Translations under genes and position numbers: made by a program | Part shown: one piece after another, positions 1 to 8,229 of the stretch | Layout of the letters: each line of letters starts with the position of its first letter | Numbering within the stretch: the stretch's first letter is position 1 | Assembly (NCBI GenBank): GCA_041725875.1 | Contig: JBGRQB010000061.1 | Span: 1-21,298, forward strand | Source of the DNA: JBGRQB01 sp041725875 | Lineage (GTDB): Bacteria; Bacteroidota; Ignavibacteria; Ignavibacteriales; Melioribacteraceae | Length of the DNA stretch: 21,298 bases | Reading direction: 5' to 3' | The notes under the pieces: model-generated | The model's input: only the letters and a program-made list of their open reading frames with translations | The model's database searches: none | What the model was told of the DNA's origin: nothing

Positions 1-237
1 TTCAAACAGTTTTTGTTCTTCACACCTCCGTTCATCAATTTTCTTAACGCTCAGAAAAAGATGCCGGGCGACAAATTTTATCGTCTCGAATGTAATGAGA
101 AATCTTACTTTAGAACCGAGTACAATTTGTCATTGAGATTTCTCCGTTGCTTCGCTCCTGAGAAATGACACGTGCTAATACGGGTGCCTGAGTGATCCGG
201 CGAAGTGTTACACGAAGCCGGATTGTATCGAAGGCAC
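1..237. repeat. Composite dispersed repeat, copy A
   Basis: No gene is seen in the first 309 bases. Bases 1-83 match 3067-3149 at 76 of 83 positions by eye. Bases 84-147 match 3249-3312 colinearly and without gaps but more weakly. Bases 176-237 match 3322-3385 except for one 2-base indel and one substitution. The two copies are therefore the same non-coding element, in direct orientation, on either side of the gene block 310-2695. The element may begin left of the window. Inside it, 134-170 (a TGAGATTTCTCCG-type module) also occurs inverted at 2837-2873. Confidence 0.85.
184..237. repeat. Imperfect palindrome ending repeat copy A
   Basis: The outer arms GTGCCT and AGGCAC, then GATCCGGC and GCCGGATT, then GTGT and ACAC, pair around a small centre. 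The DNA or RNA could fold into a long, slightly mismatched hairpin. The same structure closes copy B at 3330-3385, so the fold is kept along with the sequence. This is typical of small non-autonomous mobile or REP-like elements, but no transposase is nearby. Confidence 0.75.
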
Positions 238-270
238 ATATTATATCTCACAATTCATCTTTAATTTAAT

Positions 271-278
271 TAGTTTTG
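271..278 (+). promoter_or_regulatory. Candidate Bacteroidota-type -7 box
   Basis: TAGTTTTG fits the Bacteroidota -7 consensus TAnnTTTG and lies about 30 bases before the GTG start at 310. I see no convincing TTG -33 element at the usual distance, so this is a weak call. Confidence 0.3.
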
Positions 279-309
279 TTTTTGAATTATACTGATTTAA
301 GGAGGCAAA

Positions 310-1107
310 GTGGACAAAAACAAAATTATCAAACTAACCAATGGAATTTCTCTAATCTCAATTATATTACTAATTTATTGGGTATTCGCTTTTATTACAA
401 TTCAGGTTTTCGGATTAAAAATTTTCAGGGAAAATATTTCTGAGATTTTCTATTTCAGTATTTTTGGAATTCTTTCGCTTCTGGCAGGAGCCGTTATTGT
501 TAATGTTATGTTTAATCTCACAAAAATCTCTGAAACAATGAGTGGAGAATATGACAATTCACGGACAATCAAAAACTCAGTAAAGAAAATATATATATCA
601 CTCTTTGCAATCTCCTTTCCGGTAATTCTTTTACTACTCTATTTGGGCGATCATCAATCAACAATTGCAAAAGAAAAACATCTGGTGAAATCGGCAAAAT
701 TTATAATTGATAACAATAAGCAGATGCTGGATGAGTTTGCCGAGTTCAAAATAGATTCATTGCATCTTTCTGTTGTAAGCGGAAACCTTGCAATATTATC
801 AAGAGAATCGGAAAGTTTTCCAATGATTAATGTACTCTATTCACATAAGCTAAAAGGGAAAGAAGTCTATGTGAAAATAGGGCAGCATTTTTATTGGTCA
901 AATGATTTCGGAATCAAAGATTATATCTTTCCTTGTTCGGTTGAAGAGAAAAAATATTTGAAAGAAGTTTTTACAAACAGCAAAACAGATCACCATTTCA
1001 GTGCATCTGACGGCAGGTATGAGCTTTATTACCCGGTTACAACCGAGAAAGGAACCTTTGTACTTTATTGCACTGATTATCAGCGTTATGGAAAAATTGG
1101 ATCTTAA
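310..1107 (+). CDS. Three-TM membrane protein with an extracytoplasmic C-terminal domain, function unknown
   Basis: I do not recognise this 265-residue protein. It starts with GTG behind a strong ribosome binding site (AAGGAGG, 299-305). Three hydrophobic helices lie at about 12-34, 46-69 and 94-112. A basic N-terminus and a polar loop at 70-93 suggest N-in topology, which puts residues 113-265 outside the cytoplasm. That domain mixes helical (115-150) and beta-rich, aromatic stretches (about 185-260), with one Cys near 209 and one near 255. There is no kinase, GGDEF or transport motif. It could be a sensor-like or envelope protein. The esterase gene follows 29 bases later in the same direction, so co-transcription is likely, but this gives no clear functional link. 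Confidence 0.75.
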   Translation: MDKNKIIKLTNGISLISIILLIYWVFAFITIQVFGLKIFRENISEIFYFSIFGILSLLAGAVIVNVMFNLTKISETMSGEYDNSRTIKNSVKKIYISLFAISFPVILLLLYLGDHQSTIAKEKHLVKSAKFIIDNNKQMLDEFAEFKIDSLHLSVVSGNLAILSRESESFPMINVLYSHKLKGKEVYVKIGQHFYWSNDFGIKDYIFPCSVEEKKYLKEVFTNSKTDHHFSASDGRYELYYPVTTEKGTFVLYCTDYQRYGKIGS

Positions 1108-1136
1108 TCTTAACACAAATATAAAAGGAAAATAAA

Positions 1137-2084
1137 ATGAAAACCCCCGTTAAAATCATTTTGGTTTCTGTCTTCACATTAATTATATGTTCCTTTTCGG
1201 TTGCTCAGGAAAAATCAAAAATGCCGAAAGCATCAGAAGGAAAAATAGAAAGACTTGAAAATTTCAACTCAAAATATGTAACCCCCAGAAATATTGATAT
1301 CTGGCTCCCAAAAAATTATAGTAAGCAAGAAAAATATGCTGTTCTTTATATGCACGACGGACAAATGCTTTATGATTCAACAACAACCTGGAACAAGCAG
1401 GAATGGGAAGTTGATGAAGTTGTAAGCAGGCTGATCAAAGAAGATAAAATAAAAAAATGTATTGTAGTCGGTATCTGGAATGCAGGTAAGGAAAGGCATC
1501 CTGATTATTTTCCGGCAAAAGCTTTTGAGTTACTTTCAGATGAAGCGGAAAAAACACTTCGTGCACAGATAAAAGAAAAATCAGGAATGGAAATTTTTCC
1601 AAACGGCATTAGTTCGGATCGATATCTCAAATTTATTGTAGAAGAATTAAAACCGTACATTGATAAAAATTACTCTGTCCTTTCAGATAAAGAAAACACA
1701 TTTATAGCTGGTTCAAGTATGGGCGGATTAATTTCAATGTATGCTGTATGTGAATATCCTCAGATCTTCAAAGGCGCGGCTTGCATTTCAACCCACTGGC
1801 CGGGTGTTTATCCGTTAAAGAATAATCCTGTCCCCAAAGCATTTGCCGATTATATGAAGGCCAATCTGCCTGATGCAGAGTTAAACAAATTTTATTTTGA
1901 TTACGGAACAGAAACTCTTGATGCTCATTATGAACCACATCAGTTGATGATTGACAAAATTATGAAAGAGAAAGGTTATTCTGCTAAAAATTGGAAAACC
2001 TTAAAGTTTGAAGGAGAAAATCACTCTGAAAGAAGTTGGCAAAAAAGGTTTGATATACCTGTTCTGTTTTTGCTAAAGAAGTAA
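1137..2084 (+). CDS. Secreted esterase-fold alpha/beta hydrolase (enterochelin-esterase-like, PF00756 type)
   Basis: The 315-residue product has an N-terminal signal peptide (about 1-24, ending SVAQ), so it acts in the periplasm or outside. Residues 50-75 carry the strand and HDGQ signature of the esterase D / Fes-like family. The nucleophile elbow is GSSMGG with Ser194. A likely acid, Asp262, lies in the YGTETLDAHY stretch, and the likely catalytic His296 is in GENHSE close to the C-terminus, followed by the usual W. The triad order and the length fit family members that cleave carboxylic esters, such as siderophore, feruloyl or acyl-sugar esters. The substrate cannot be told from sequence. 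The start is ATG with AAAGGA upstream. It sits between a membrane protein and a small secreted beta-barrel protein, and no iron-uptake genes are visible. Confidence 0.88.
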   Translation: MKTPVKIILVSVFTLIICSFSVAQEKSKMPKASEGKIERLENFNSKYVTPRNIDIWLPKNYSKQEKYAVLYMHDGQMLYDSTTTWNKQEWEVDEVVSRLIKEDKIKKCIVVGIWNAGKERHPDYFPAKAFELLSDEAEKTLRAQIKEKSGMEIFPNGISSDRYLKFIVEELKPYIDKNYSVLSDKENTFIAGSSMGGLISMYAVCEYPQIFKGAACISTHWPGVYPLKNNPVPKAFADYMKANLPDAELNKFYFDYGTETLDAHYEPHQLMIDKIMKEKGYSAKNWKTLKFEGENHSERSWQKRFDIPVLFLLKK

Positions 2085-2167
2085 AAAGATTATCAAAACA
2101 TATAACAGATATTAAATTTTTATGTTTTATATTCAGGTGACAAGTTTAATATTATTCGGAGTTTATA

Positions 2168-2695
2168 ATGAAGAAATCATTCTTCTGTTTTGTATTTATT
2201 TTGTTAGTTATCGGACAAGCTTTTGCGCAGGATAATCCTTTTGCAAAATTAGATTTTATTATTGGTGAATGGCATGGTGCCGGAAACGGATTTGGAAATT
2301 CCAAATCAAAGATAGAATCCGGATTTAAATATGTAATGGGCGGAAAATATATTGAAGTTATAAACGATTCAAAATTTGAACCAACTAAAAAAAATCCTGA
2401 AGGTGAACATCATATTGATAAAGGATTTATCAGTTATGATAAGATTAGAAAAGTTATTGTATTCAGACAGTTTAACATTGAAGGGTATGTTAATCAATAT
2501 GTTTTGAATGAAGAACTATCAAATGAAAGCGAGCTTGTTTTTGAAACAGAAGAAATTGAAAACTTTATGCCCGGCGGAAAAGCAAAATGGGTAATAAAAA
2601 AACTTTCAGACAATAAATTGGAAACAAAGTTTCACGTTTCATTTCCTAAGAAAGACTATACTTGTTTTGGCACAAATGTGTTGATTAAAAAGTAA
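2168..2695 (+). CDS. Secreted small beta-barrel protein with a GEWxGxG motif (DUF1579 / nitrobindin-like)
   Basis: The 175-residue protein has a signal peptide of about 20 residues (ending AFAQ) and one compact, strand-rich domain. The start of the mature part, LDFIIGEWHGAGNGFG (28-43), resembles the opening strand of the lipocalin-like barrels in DUF1579 and nitrobindin families (LxGxWxGxG). Alternating polar and hydrophobic strands run to the end. Such barrels bind small hydrophobic ligands or heme. No heme-ligating residue can be assigned by eye, so ligand and role are open. GGAG at 2159-2162 precedes the ATG. The gene is 83 bases behind the esterase and is followed by a terminator, so it closes the small transcription unit. 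Confidence 0.75.
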   Translation: MKKSFFCFVFILLVIGQAFAQDNPFAKLDFIIGEWHGAGNGFGNSKSKIESGFKYVMGGKYIEVINDSKFEPTKKNPEGEHHIDKGFISYDKIRKVIVFRQFNIEGYVNQYVLNEELSNESELVFETEEIENFMPGGKAKWVIKKLSDNKLETKFHVSFPKKDYTCFGTNVLIKK

Positions 2696-2738
2696 AACAT
2701 TAAAAAATTTTGTTTCAGACAAAACATAAATTACAAAC

Positions 2739-2776
2739 AACCCCTGATGGTTCTAAAGCTTTCAGGGTTTTCTTTT
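2739..2776 (+). terminator. Rho-independent terminator after the GEWxGxG gene
   Basis: CCCTGA (2742-2747) pairs with TCAGGG (2762-2767), with AA/TT extending the stem across one bulge, and is followed by the T-rich run TTTTCTTTT. It lies about 45 bases behind the stop at 2695. A smaller hairpin, TTTTGT/ACAAAA (2708-2724), sits just before it. Confidence 0.75.
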
Positions 2777-2836
2777 AATTGCATAATTAGGTATTGTTGC
2801 TCTCCGAGGGTAAGCAAAATGCCGGATAACAAACTA

Positions 2837-2873
2837 TGTTATTTCGCAGGAGCAAAGCGACGGAGAAATCTCA
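2837..2873 (-). repeat. Inverted copy of the TGAGATTTCTCCG repeat module
   Basis: The reverse complement of this 37-base segment matches bases 134-170 of copy A with only a few differences. This shows the module also exists on its own and inverted, outside the two full composite copies. Confidence 0.75.
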
Positions 2874-3066
2874 GTATAGTATTCATTTGCTATCTGCAAC
2901 TTGTTAGTTTTACAAACTTTTGAACATTGTAGTTTTGCTCTGCATTGCTTACTCCGTAGGCAAACTTTTTCTGAAAAAGTTTGACAAAAACTTCGGCTGT
3001 CTTTTTCCTCGCTAAAAATTGCTAACGTTCGGCTGAACAAAAACAACTTGCCATCTTTCAGATGGC

Positions 3067-3385
3067 TTCAAACAGTTTTTGCTCTTAACGCCTCCGTTCA
3101 TCAATTTTCTTTACGCTCAGAAAAAGATGTCGGGTGACAAATTTTGTCGCCCTGAGCCCGACCGCGAGTACCTTGCACAATCTAGCAGTGAGTTTCCTCA
3201 ACTGCGTTCGGAAAGACATATAGTATATATCACTGTATAATCGTGTCATCTCGAACACCGTGAGAGATCTCTCCTTGACACCGCGCACAATTCAGCACTG
3301 AGATTTCTCCGTCGCCACGCATAATACGGGTGCCTGAGTGATCCGGCGAAGTGTGTTACACGAAGCCGGATTGTACCGAAGGCAC
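3067..3385. repeat. Composite dispersed repeat, copy B
   Basis: This is the second copy of the element at 1-237, in the same orientation. Relative to copy A it holds about 99 extra bases (3150-3248). That insert contains a degenerate duplicate of the element's own module: CACAATcTAGCAgTGAG near 3176 compared with CACAATtCAGCAcTGAG near 3283. It then shortens after 3312. Copy B is thus longer by an internal duplication. Confidence 0.8.
3330..3385. repeat. Imperfect palindrome ending repeat copy B
   Basis: Same hairpin as 184-237, with arms GTGCCT/AGGCAC and GATCCGGC/GCCGGATT around GTGTGTTACAC. It is nearly identical between copies (one 2-base indel, one substitution), more so than the region just before it, which suggests recent spread or selection on this part. 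Confidence 0.75.
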
Positions 3386-3545
3386 AAATGGCTACAACTC
3401 CGAGCTAACTGGCCTCTACCTGGCCTTTAAAAGGTAAATTAATCTGACACAGAAAGAGATAATCCGGTAGGCATTGGCTTTAGCCATCGTTTAGAGTTGT
3501 GATGAATCTTGTATAAAGGCAGCAACGATTTTAAACTATAGAGCT

Positions 3546-4691
3546 TCAGTTTCCAAATGTGATAATAAACTGACTCCCTTTATTTTCTTCACTTCTTACT
3601 TCAAGGGTTCCATTGTTTTTTTCTACAAACTCTTTGCATAAAATCAGACCGAGTCCGGTACCTTGCTCATTATCAGTCCCGGGAGTTGAGTTCAGGTTTT
3701 CTACATTAAACAGATCTTTTAATCGCTCTTTTTCTATGCCTTGACCATTATCGGCTACAATTATCGAAACCTTGGTTCCGCCTGTCATTGAGTGAATATT
3801 TATTTCACCGCCGGAAGGAGTAAACTTAACCGCGTTGCTGATCAGATTTGAAAAGACAATTAACATAGTATCATAATCTATTTGAAGATCTATTTCATTC
3901 TTAACTAGATTATTTATTGTTATACCTTTCTGTTCTCCAAATCCTTTTAATGTTTCAATTACAGTGTTAATTAAATCATAAATATTGTATTCTCTGAAAG
4001 TAAGTTCCAGTTTGTCTCTTTGTGCTCTTGACCAGTTTAGCAGGTTATTAAGAAGCATAAATGTGCTGTTTGCACATTCGCTGATGGAGTTGATATATTC
4101 AAGTCGTTCCAGATCGTTAAACTCATAATAATCGCTCGATAACATTTCCGAATAACCCATTAATGCAACAAACGGGCTCCTTAAATCGTGAGCAATTATG
4201 GAAAAAAGTTTATCTTTTTGTGCATTTGTAGTTTGTAACGTTTTTTTATGTTCTTCAAGAGCTCTTTGAGATTTTTCAAGCTCTTTTACTAGCTGCATAC
4301 TTTTTAACAGATCATTGTGTCGCGCCATTGCAATTGTAATAGCTCTGTCAATCTCTTCAGCATTTGGCGGTTTTGTAAGAAATGCTGCTGCTCCTGCCTG
4401 ACTTGCTCTGTTTACAATATCTGCTGATTCGTGGGCAGTTAAAATAACAACCGGAGTAGGGCATTCTTGCTGTATCAGTGAAATTGTTTGTAAGCCATCC
4501 ATTTTAGGCATTTTTACATCCATAATAATAACATCAGGCTTTAACTCTTTTACCATTGCAAGAGCTTTTTCTCCATTTGGCGCAGAACCAATATGCTGAT
4601 AACCTTTTTGTTTTAGATGTCTTATAATATCTTCGCAAACAAGAAAATCATCTTCGGCCACAAGTACTTTTACAGGATTTTTATTCAGCAT
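3546..4691 (-). CDS. Response-regulator / histidine-kinase fusion (REC-HisKA-HATPase)
   Basis: The 381-residue cytoplasmic protein has an N-terminal receiver domain (about 7-122) with acidic pocket EDD (13-15), phospho-acceptor Asp58 in MDVKMPKMDG, Thr85 and Lys107. A coiled-coil linker (about 125-160) follows. The HisKA domain has the phospho-accepting His168 in SIIAHDLRSPF, and the HATPase domain carries N-box Asn286, G1 DNGQGI (314-319) and G2 GTGLGL (344-349). All catalytic residues are present and there is no membrane segment, so input must come by phosphoryl transfer to the REC domain. It starts 7 bases behind the triple-PAS kinase, and its GAGGA ribosome binding site overlaps that gene's stop codon, which implies translational coupling and a shared pathway. 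No DNA-binding output is encoded here. Confidence 0.93.
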   Translation of the reverse strand: MLNKNPVKVLVAEDDFLVCEDIIRHLKQKGYQHIGSAPNGEKALAMVKELKPDVIIMDVKMPKMDGLQTISLIQQECPTPVVILTAHESADIVNRASQAGAAAFLTKPPNAEEIDRAITIAMARHNDLLKSMQLVKELEKSQRALEEHKKTLQTTNAQKDKLFSIIAHDLRSPFVALMGYSEMLSSDYYEFNDLERLEYINSISECANSTFMLLNNLLNWSRAQRDKLELTFREYNIYDLINTVIETLKGFGEQKGITINNLVKNEIDLQIDYDTMLIVFSNLISNAVKFTPSGGEINIHSMTGGTKVSIIVADNGQGIEKERLKDLFNVENLNSTPGTDNEQGTGLGLILCKEFVEKNNGTLEVRSEENKGSQFIITFGN

Positions 4692-4698
4692 CTGTTAA

Positions 4699-6888
4699 TT
4701 ATCCTCGGTCTGATTGTTCATTTTTGAATTTAATAATAGTTACTGCACCCGGATTATTGGAAATATCTACCTGTCCTTCCAGACTTTGTTCAACTATACC
4801 TTTAATCAATCCAAATCCTATGTTGACATCTTCCATATTTCCGGCAAGCATTTTATCAGGGTAACCTGGTCCGTTATCTATATACTGGATATAGATATAA
4901 TCATTTTCGTAACAGATGGCAACTTTTATTTCCACTGTTTCATTTTTATTGTTAAAATGTTTGAATGTATTTGATGCAAGCTCGTTTATTGCCAGAGTGA
5001 GATGATGGGCTTGGTTAATATTTACTTTTATATCGGAATAGTTAACAAAGAACTTAGTTTTTGCAGCAGATTGAAAACAATTTACAACACTTGTTATGAT
5101 CTGTTCGCAAAGAGTTGTCAGGTTAAGCGGCTGCCAGTTAACCGATGAAAGAAGAGAATGAACAGTTGAAAGACCTTTGATGCGAGTCTGGAGATCTTTA
5201 AGCATCGGAATAAAATGTTTATTATTGTCGTTAACTGCCTTATCTTCCTCTTTGTGCAAAATACTTATGAGAGCTGCCAGATTGTTTTTAACACGATGAT
5301 TAACTTCCTGAAGTAATACATTTTGTGTATCTGCATATTTTTGCAGAGCCGCTTCATCATTGGTTCTTTTAGTAATATCGTAATTAATGCCAATCATTCT
5401 CAAAGGTTGATTGTTTTCATCTCTTATCACAATTGCAAAAGCTTTAATAAATTTTATCTCACCATCACCGCTCATAATTCGGTATTGGGTGTTATAATCA
5501 TTTTTCCCGTCTATTGCTGTCTGCAAAGTATTTACTGTTTTTTCAGAATCTTCCGGATGTATCTTATCTTTCCAAAGTTCAAATGAGCATTTTGTAACAG
5601 ATTTATCCAAGCCATATAACTCATACATTCTGTCATCCCAAATAAGATTGTTATCTTTCAGATCAAGATCCCAGATTCCTATTTTTGCAGATTTTACAGC
5701 AAGCTGCAGACGAGTAGATAAAGTTAAAAGTTCGTGCTCACTTTTAATAAGTCGCTCTTCCAGATTTTTCCTGTGGGTAATATCCCAGAAAATTCCGAGC
5801 AGACCTTTTATTTTTCCGGTTTCATCCTTTACAGGAACTTTTACCGTGTGGACTGTCTTTAACTCATTATCTTTCATATAACTTTCGTCAAATTCCACGG
5901 TATTTTTATTCTGCATTATCTTTTTATCGTCGCTTCTATACTTTTCTGCCAGATCTTTAGGGAAGAAGTCATAATCATTTTTCCCGATTAAATCTTCCGG
6001 TTGTAAGTTCAAATCAGAAGCATAACTGCGGTTAACAGCTACATAGGATGAATCTGTATCTTTATAGAAAACCTTTTGAGGGAGACTGTCGAGCAATGTT
6101 TTATACTTATACTCACTTAATTTAAGGGCTGCTTCAGAAGTTTTATATTCCGTAATATCTCTGGCAATTCCGTCAAAAGAGATAAAATTATGATTAGAAT
6201 CATAAACAGGCCAGAGTTTACAATTAAAAACTATTTTTTTTCTGCTTCTGGTCTTAAGATGAAACCTGACTGCATTTATTTCGTGGGGAAGAGTTTCCTT
6301 AAAGCGAGTCAGCTCACCTTCCAATCCGTCATCAGTTATAAAAATTTCGGAAATTTTTTTACCTGTCAGCTCATCAGGTGAAAGACCGGAAATTTGTTTT
6401 ATTGAAGGACTGATAAACCCTATTGTGCCGTCAGATTTTAATGAAAAGAGAACAAATTCATCGTAAATATTTTTGATTAATTGTCTGAATTTTTTTGAAG
6501 CCTTACACTCCGAATTTGCTCCTTTTAAGATTTCGGTTTCAATAAAATCGAAAAAGCGACTTACAAATAGTAAAATTTGTGTCTTTGTGTCTTCAATATC
6601 AGAAGTTTCATTTACAAAATCTATAAGCAATTGTTTACACTGTTTTACAAGCAACAGTATATCATTAATTGAAGTGCCAACTATTTTAGCAATCTGATTT
6701 AAGAGATTTTTTGTCTCAAACCGATTTGCAGCAGATTGTTCCGCAGACTCTGAAATCTCTTTTAACAAAGCTTTCGGGATGAACTGAATTTCTTTTTCTG
6801 ACCTGAAAGAGTCTGTGAAATTCGTTTTTTCAAATCTTGCAGTTAACGCAGATTCATTTTCTCTGAAAAACGACTTTATTTCATTCAT
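4699..6888 (-). CDS. Triple-PAS soluble sensor histidine kinase (HisKA_2 family)
   Basis: The 729-residue protein has no signal peptide or TM helix. The first 135 residues are helical and unassigned, perhaps a sensor region of their own. Three PAS domains with following PAC segments lie at about 140-246 (ends FDGIARDITEYK), 262-374 (ends GIFWDITHRK) and 392-508 (ends GINYDITKR). The kinase core is HisKA_2: His531 in LQEVNHRVKNNLAAL. Its HATPase part has N-box Asn635/Asn640, G1 DNGPG (671-675) and a short G2 GFGL (691-694). Such kinases usually phosphorylate stand-alone or partner REC domains, and the coupled downstream gene supplies one. The PAS domains show no obvious cofactor-binding Cys or heme His, so the signal is unknown. 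The ATG has only a weak Shine-Dalgarno sequence. Confidence 0.93.
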   Translation of the reverse strand: MNEIKSFFRENESALTARFEKTNFTDSFRSEKEIQFIPKALLKEISESAEQSAANRFETKNLLNQIAKIVGTSINDILLLVKQCKQLLIDFVNETSDIEDTKTQILLFVSRFFDFIETEILKGANSECKASKKFRQLIKNIYDEFVLFSLKSDGTIGFISPSIKQISGLSPDELTGKKISEIFITDDGLEGELTRFKETLPHEINAVRFHLKTRSRKKIVFNCKLWPVYDSNHNFISFDGIARDITEYKTSEAALKLSEYKYKTLLDSLPQKVFYKDTDSSYVAVNRSYASDLNLQPEDLIGKNDYDFFPKDLAEKYRSDDKKIMQNKNTVEFDESYMKDNELKTVHTVKVPVKDETGKIKGLLGIFWDITHRKNLEERLIKSEHELLTLSTRLQLAVKSAKIGIWDLDLKDNNLIWDDRMYELYGLDKSVTKCSFELWKDKIHPEDSEKTVNTLQTAIDGKNDYNTQYRIMSGDGEIKFIKAFAIVIRDENNQPLRMIGINYDITKRTNDEAALQKYADTQNVLLQEVNHRVKNNLAALISILHKEEDKAVNDNNKHFIPMLKDLQTRIKGLSTVHSLLSSVNWQPLNLTTLCEQIITSVVNCFQSAAKTKFFVNYSDIKVNINQAHHLTLAINELASNTFKHFNNKNETVEIKVAICYENDYIYIQYIDNGPGYPDKMLAGNMEDVNIGFGLIKGIVEQSLEGQVDISNNPGAVTIIKFKNEQSDRG

Positions 6889-7062
6889 AAAATGCCGGAT
6901 AGATTATAAGTGAAAACGTTTAATAAGTGATATCTCATGAAAACAAAACCAAGATAAGTAAAATTTAATAAAATATAAAAGTGCCTGACTTATTTGTAAA
7001 CTTTTCTAAAATAATAAGAACAAAAAACAAAATGCACGACATTAAACAGAATTGTATCAACT
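6889..7062. promoter_or_regulatory. Divergent intergenic region between two kinase operons
   Basis: These 174 bases must carry the promoters for both the minus-strand kinase operon and the plus-strand HisKA_3 kinase. The DNA is very AT-rich. I found no exact TAnnTTTG box in either direction and no clear operator palindrome. Confidence 0.4.
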
Positions 7063-8229
7063 TTGTTACTGTTTTTGTATTTTGTACCAGATAAAATAAA
7101 AAATAGTGTAGATTTAATGTTTACTTCCGATCCATATTTTTTCAGTTTCGAAAACCCTATTATCGTATCATTTGTTGTTTTTACAATTATTCTTGCAATG
7201 ATATTAATTTTTCTCAGGATATTTTACAAACCATTGCTTTCCAGGCATAAAACCGACAAGAAAAAATACAGAGTTATATCAAACAAGTTGTTTTTTAACG
7301 ATCCGAATCCTATTTTGAGGTTTTCAGATAACGGGAAATTAATTCACACCAATTTTTCTGCTGAGGAGCTGATAGAAAATAGTTTGTTGGATGTTTCAGG
7401 ACTTTTTACCGAATGCGTTACCAATTCGAAAGTGAGAAGTGATAATTACTGCGAAATGTATACTTTTAATCAAAATACGTACGAAGTAATTATTAAACAC
7501 TTTAAGGAATTGTCTGCAATTCAGCTTTACCTGAATGATAAAACCGAGTTTTTGAAACAGGAAAATCTGATTAAAGATTATGAAGAAAAAGTAAAAGAAC
7601 TGAGAAGAATTGAAGAAAAGAAATACACTGAAAAGCTGAATAATATTGCCAGAGAATTACACGATTCGGTTAATCATGATTTACTTTTATTGAGAGAAGG
7701 AATTGATGATAGCAGAAAAGAAGATCTTAACGATATTATTCATAAAGTAAAGAATATTTCAACAGAAATAAAACCTATAGATTTTAAGAAACAAAAATTC
7801 TCAACAGCCGTCTATCTGATCGGCGAAAAGCTGACGAGAAATACCGATATTGAAATTTTTATCGATCTTGATGAAACCCTGGATAATTTTACCCCGGAAA
7901 AATTACTCAATATTTACCGTATAATTCAGGAATCTGTGAACAACATTGTAAAATATGCACAGGCGGATTATGTTGAAATTGTTATATTCAAAGAAGCCAG
8001 AGAGATAAATCTATCTGTATCGGATAATGGTAAAGGTTTTAAACCGCATAAAATTAAAGAAAATTATTATACTTCGGAAGGATTAGGAATAGTAAATATC
8101 CAGGAAAGGATAGGAGAGTTGGAGGGATTTTGGGAAATAGATTCCATATTAGGGGAAGGGACAACGATTTTAATTACTATACCGTATAGAAGCAATGAGG
8201 AAAAAAGTTTCAATCATAATAGCAGATGA
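7063..8229 (+). CDS. Membrane-anchored HisKA_3 sensor histidine kinase (NarX/DesK-like)
   Basis: The protein is 388 residues from a TTG start. An in-frame ATG at 7117 (residue 19) is an equally likely start, and neither has a good ribosome binding site. One strong TM helix (about 32-54) is followed by a PAS-like domain (about 74-165), a coiled coil (165-195), and HisKA_3 with His200 in ARELHDSVNHD. The HATPase domain has N-box Asn293/Asn294 (QESVNNIVKYA), G1 DNGKG (321-325) and G2 GLGI (340-343). This family pairs with NarL/LuxR-type regulators, and one starts inside its last 35 bases (8195), so the two almost certainly form one two-component system. There is almost no periplasmic loop, which suggests sensing in the membrane or cytoplasm. 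Confidence 0.9.
   Translation: MLLFLYFVPDKIKNSVDLMFTSDPYFFSFENPIIVSFVVFTIILAMILIFLRIFYKPLLSRHKTDKKKYRVISNKLFFNDPNPILRFSDNGKLIHTNFSAEELIENSLLDVSGLFTECVTNSKVRSDNYCEMYTFNQNTYEVIIKHFKELSAIQLYLNDKTEFLKQENLIKDYEEKVKELRRIEEKKYTEKLNNIARELHDSVNHDLLLLREGIDDSRKEDLNDIIHKVKNISTEIKPIDFKKQKFSTAVYLIGEKLTRNTDIEIFIDLDETLDNFTPEKLLNIYRIIQESVNNIVKYAQADYVEIVIFKEAREINLSVSDNGKGFKPHKIKENYYTSEGLGIVNIQERIGELEGFWEIDSILGEGTTILITIPYRSNEEKSFNHNSR

Larger units (their letters stand above)
2777..3545. other. Gene-free stretch built of repeats and hairpins
   Basis: No convincing gene is visible in about 770 bases. The stretch contains an inverted copy of the TGAGATTTCTCCG module (2837-2873), a near-perfect palindrome AAACTTTTTC/GAAAAAGTTT (2962-2982), the hairpin GCCATC/GATGGC (3050-3066), and composite repeat copy B (3067-3385). 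The tail at 3386-3545 has a doubled TGGCCT and a weak TGGC/GCCA stem near 3476-3487. No strong terminator for the minus-strand operon ending at 3546 is apparent. Confidence 0.7.

Noticed and set aside
2834..3046. Minus-strand open frame of 70 codons
   Set aside because: It lies across the inverted repeat module and a palindrome, has no ribosome binding site and codes for a low-complexity Ser/Cys/Lys-rich product; it is a by-product of repeat DNA.
3085..3288. Minus-strand open frame of 67 codons
   Set aside because: It is wholly inside repeat copy B and has no counterpart at the same place in copy A.
1..3385. Repeats as a CRISPR array or an insertion sequence
   Set aside because: There are only two long copies with no regular spacers, no cas genes, no transposase and no clear terminal inverted repeats bounding a gene.
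4714..6697. Plus-strand open frames opposite the triple-PAS kinase
   Set aside because: They are shadows of a long gene with PAS and kinase motifs on the minus strand, with no ribosome binding sites.
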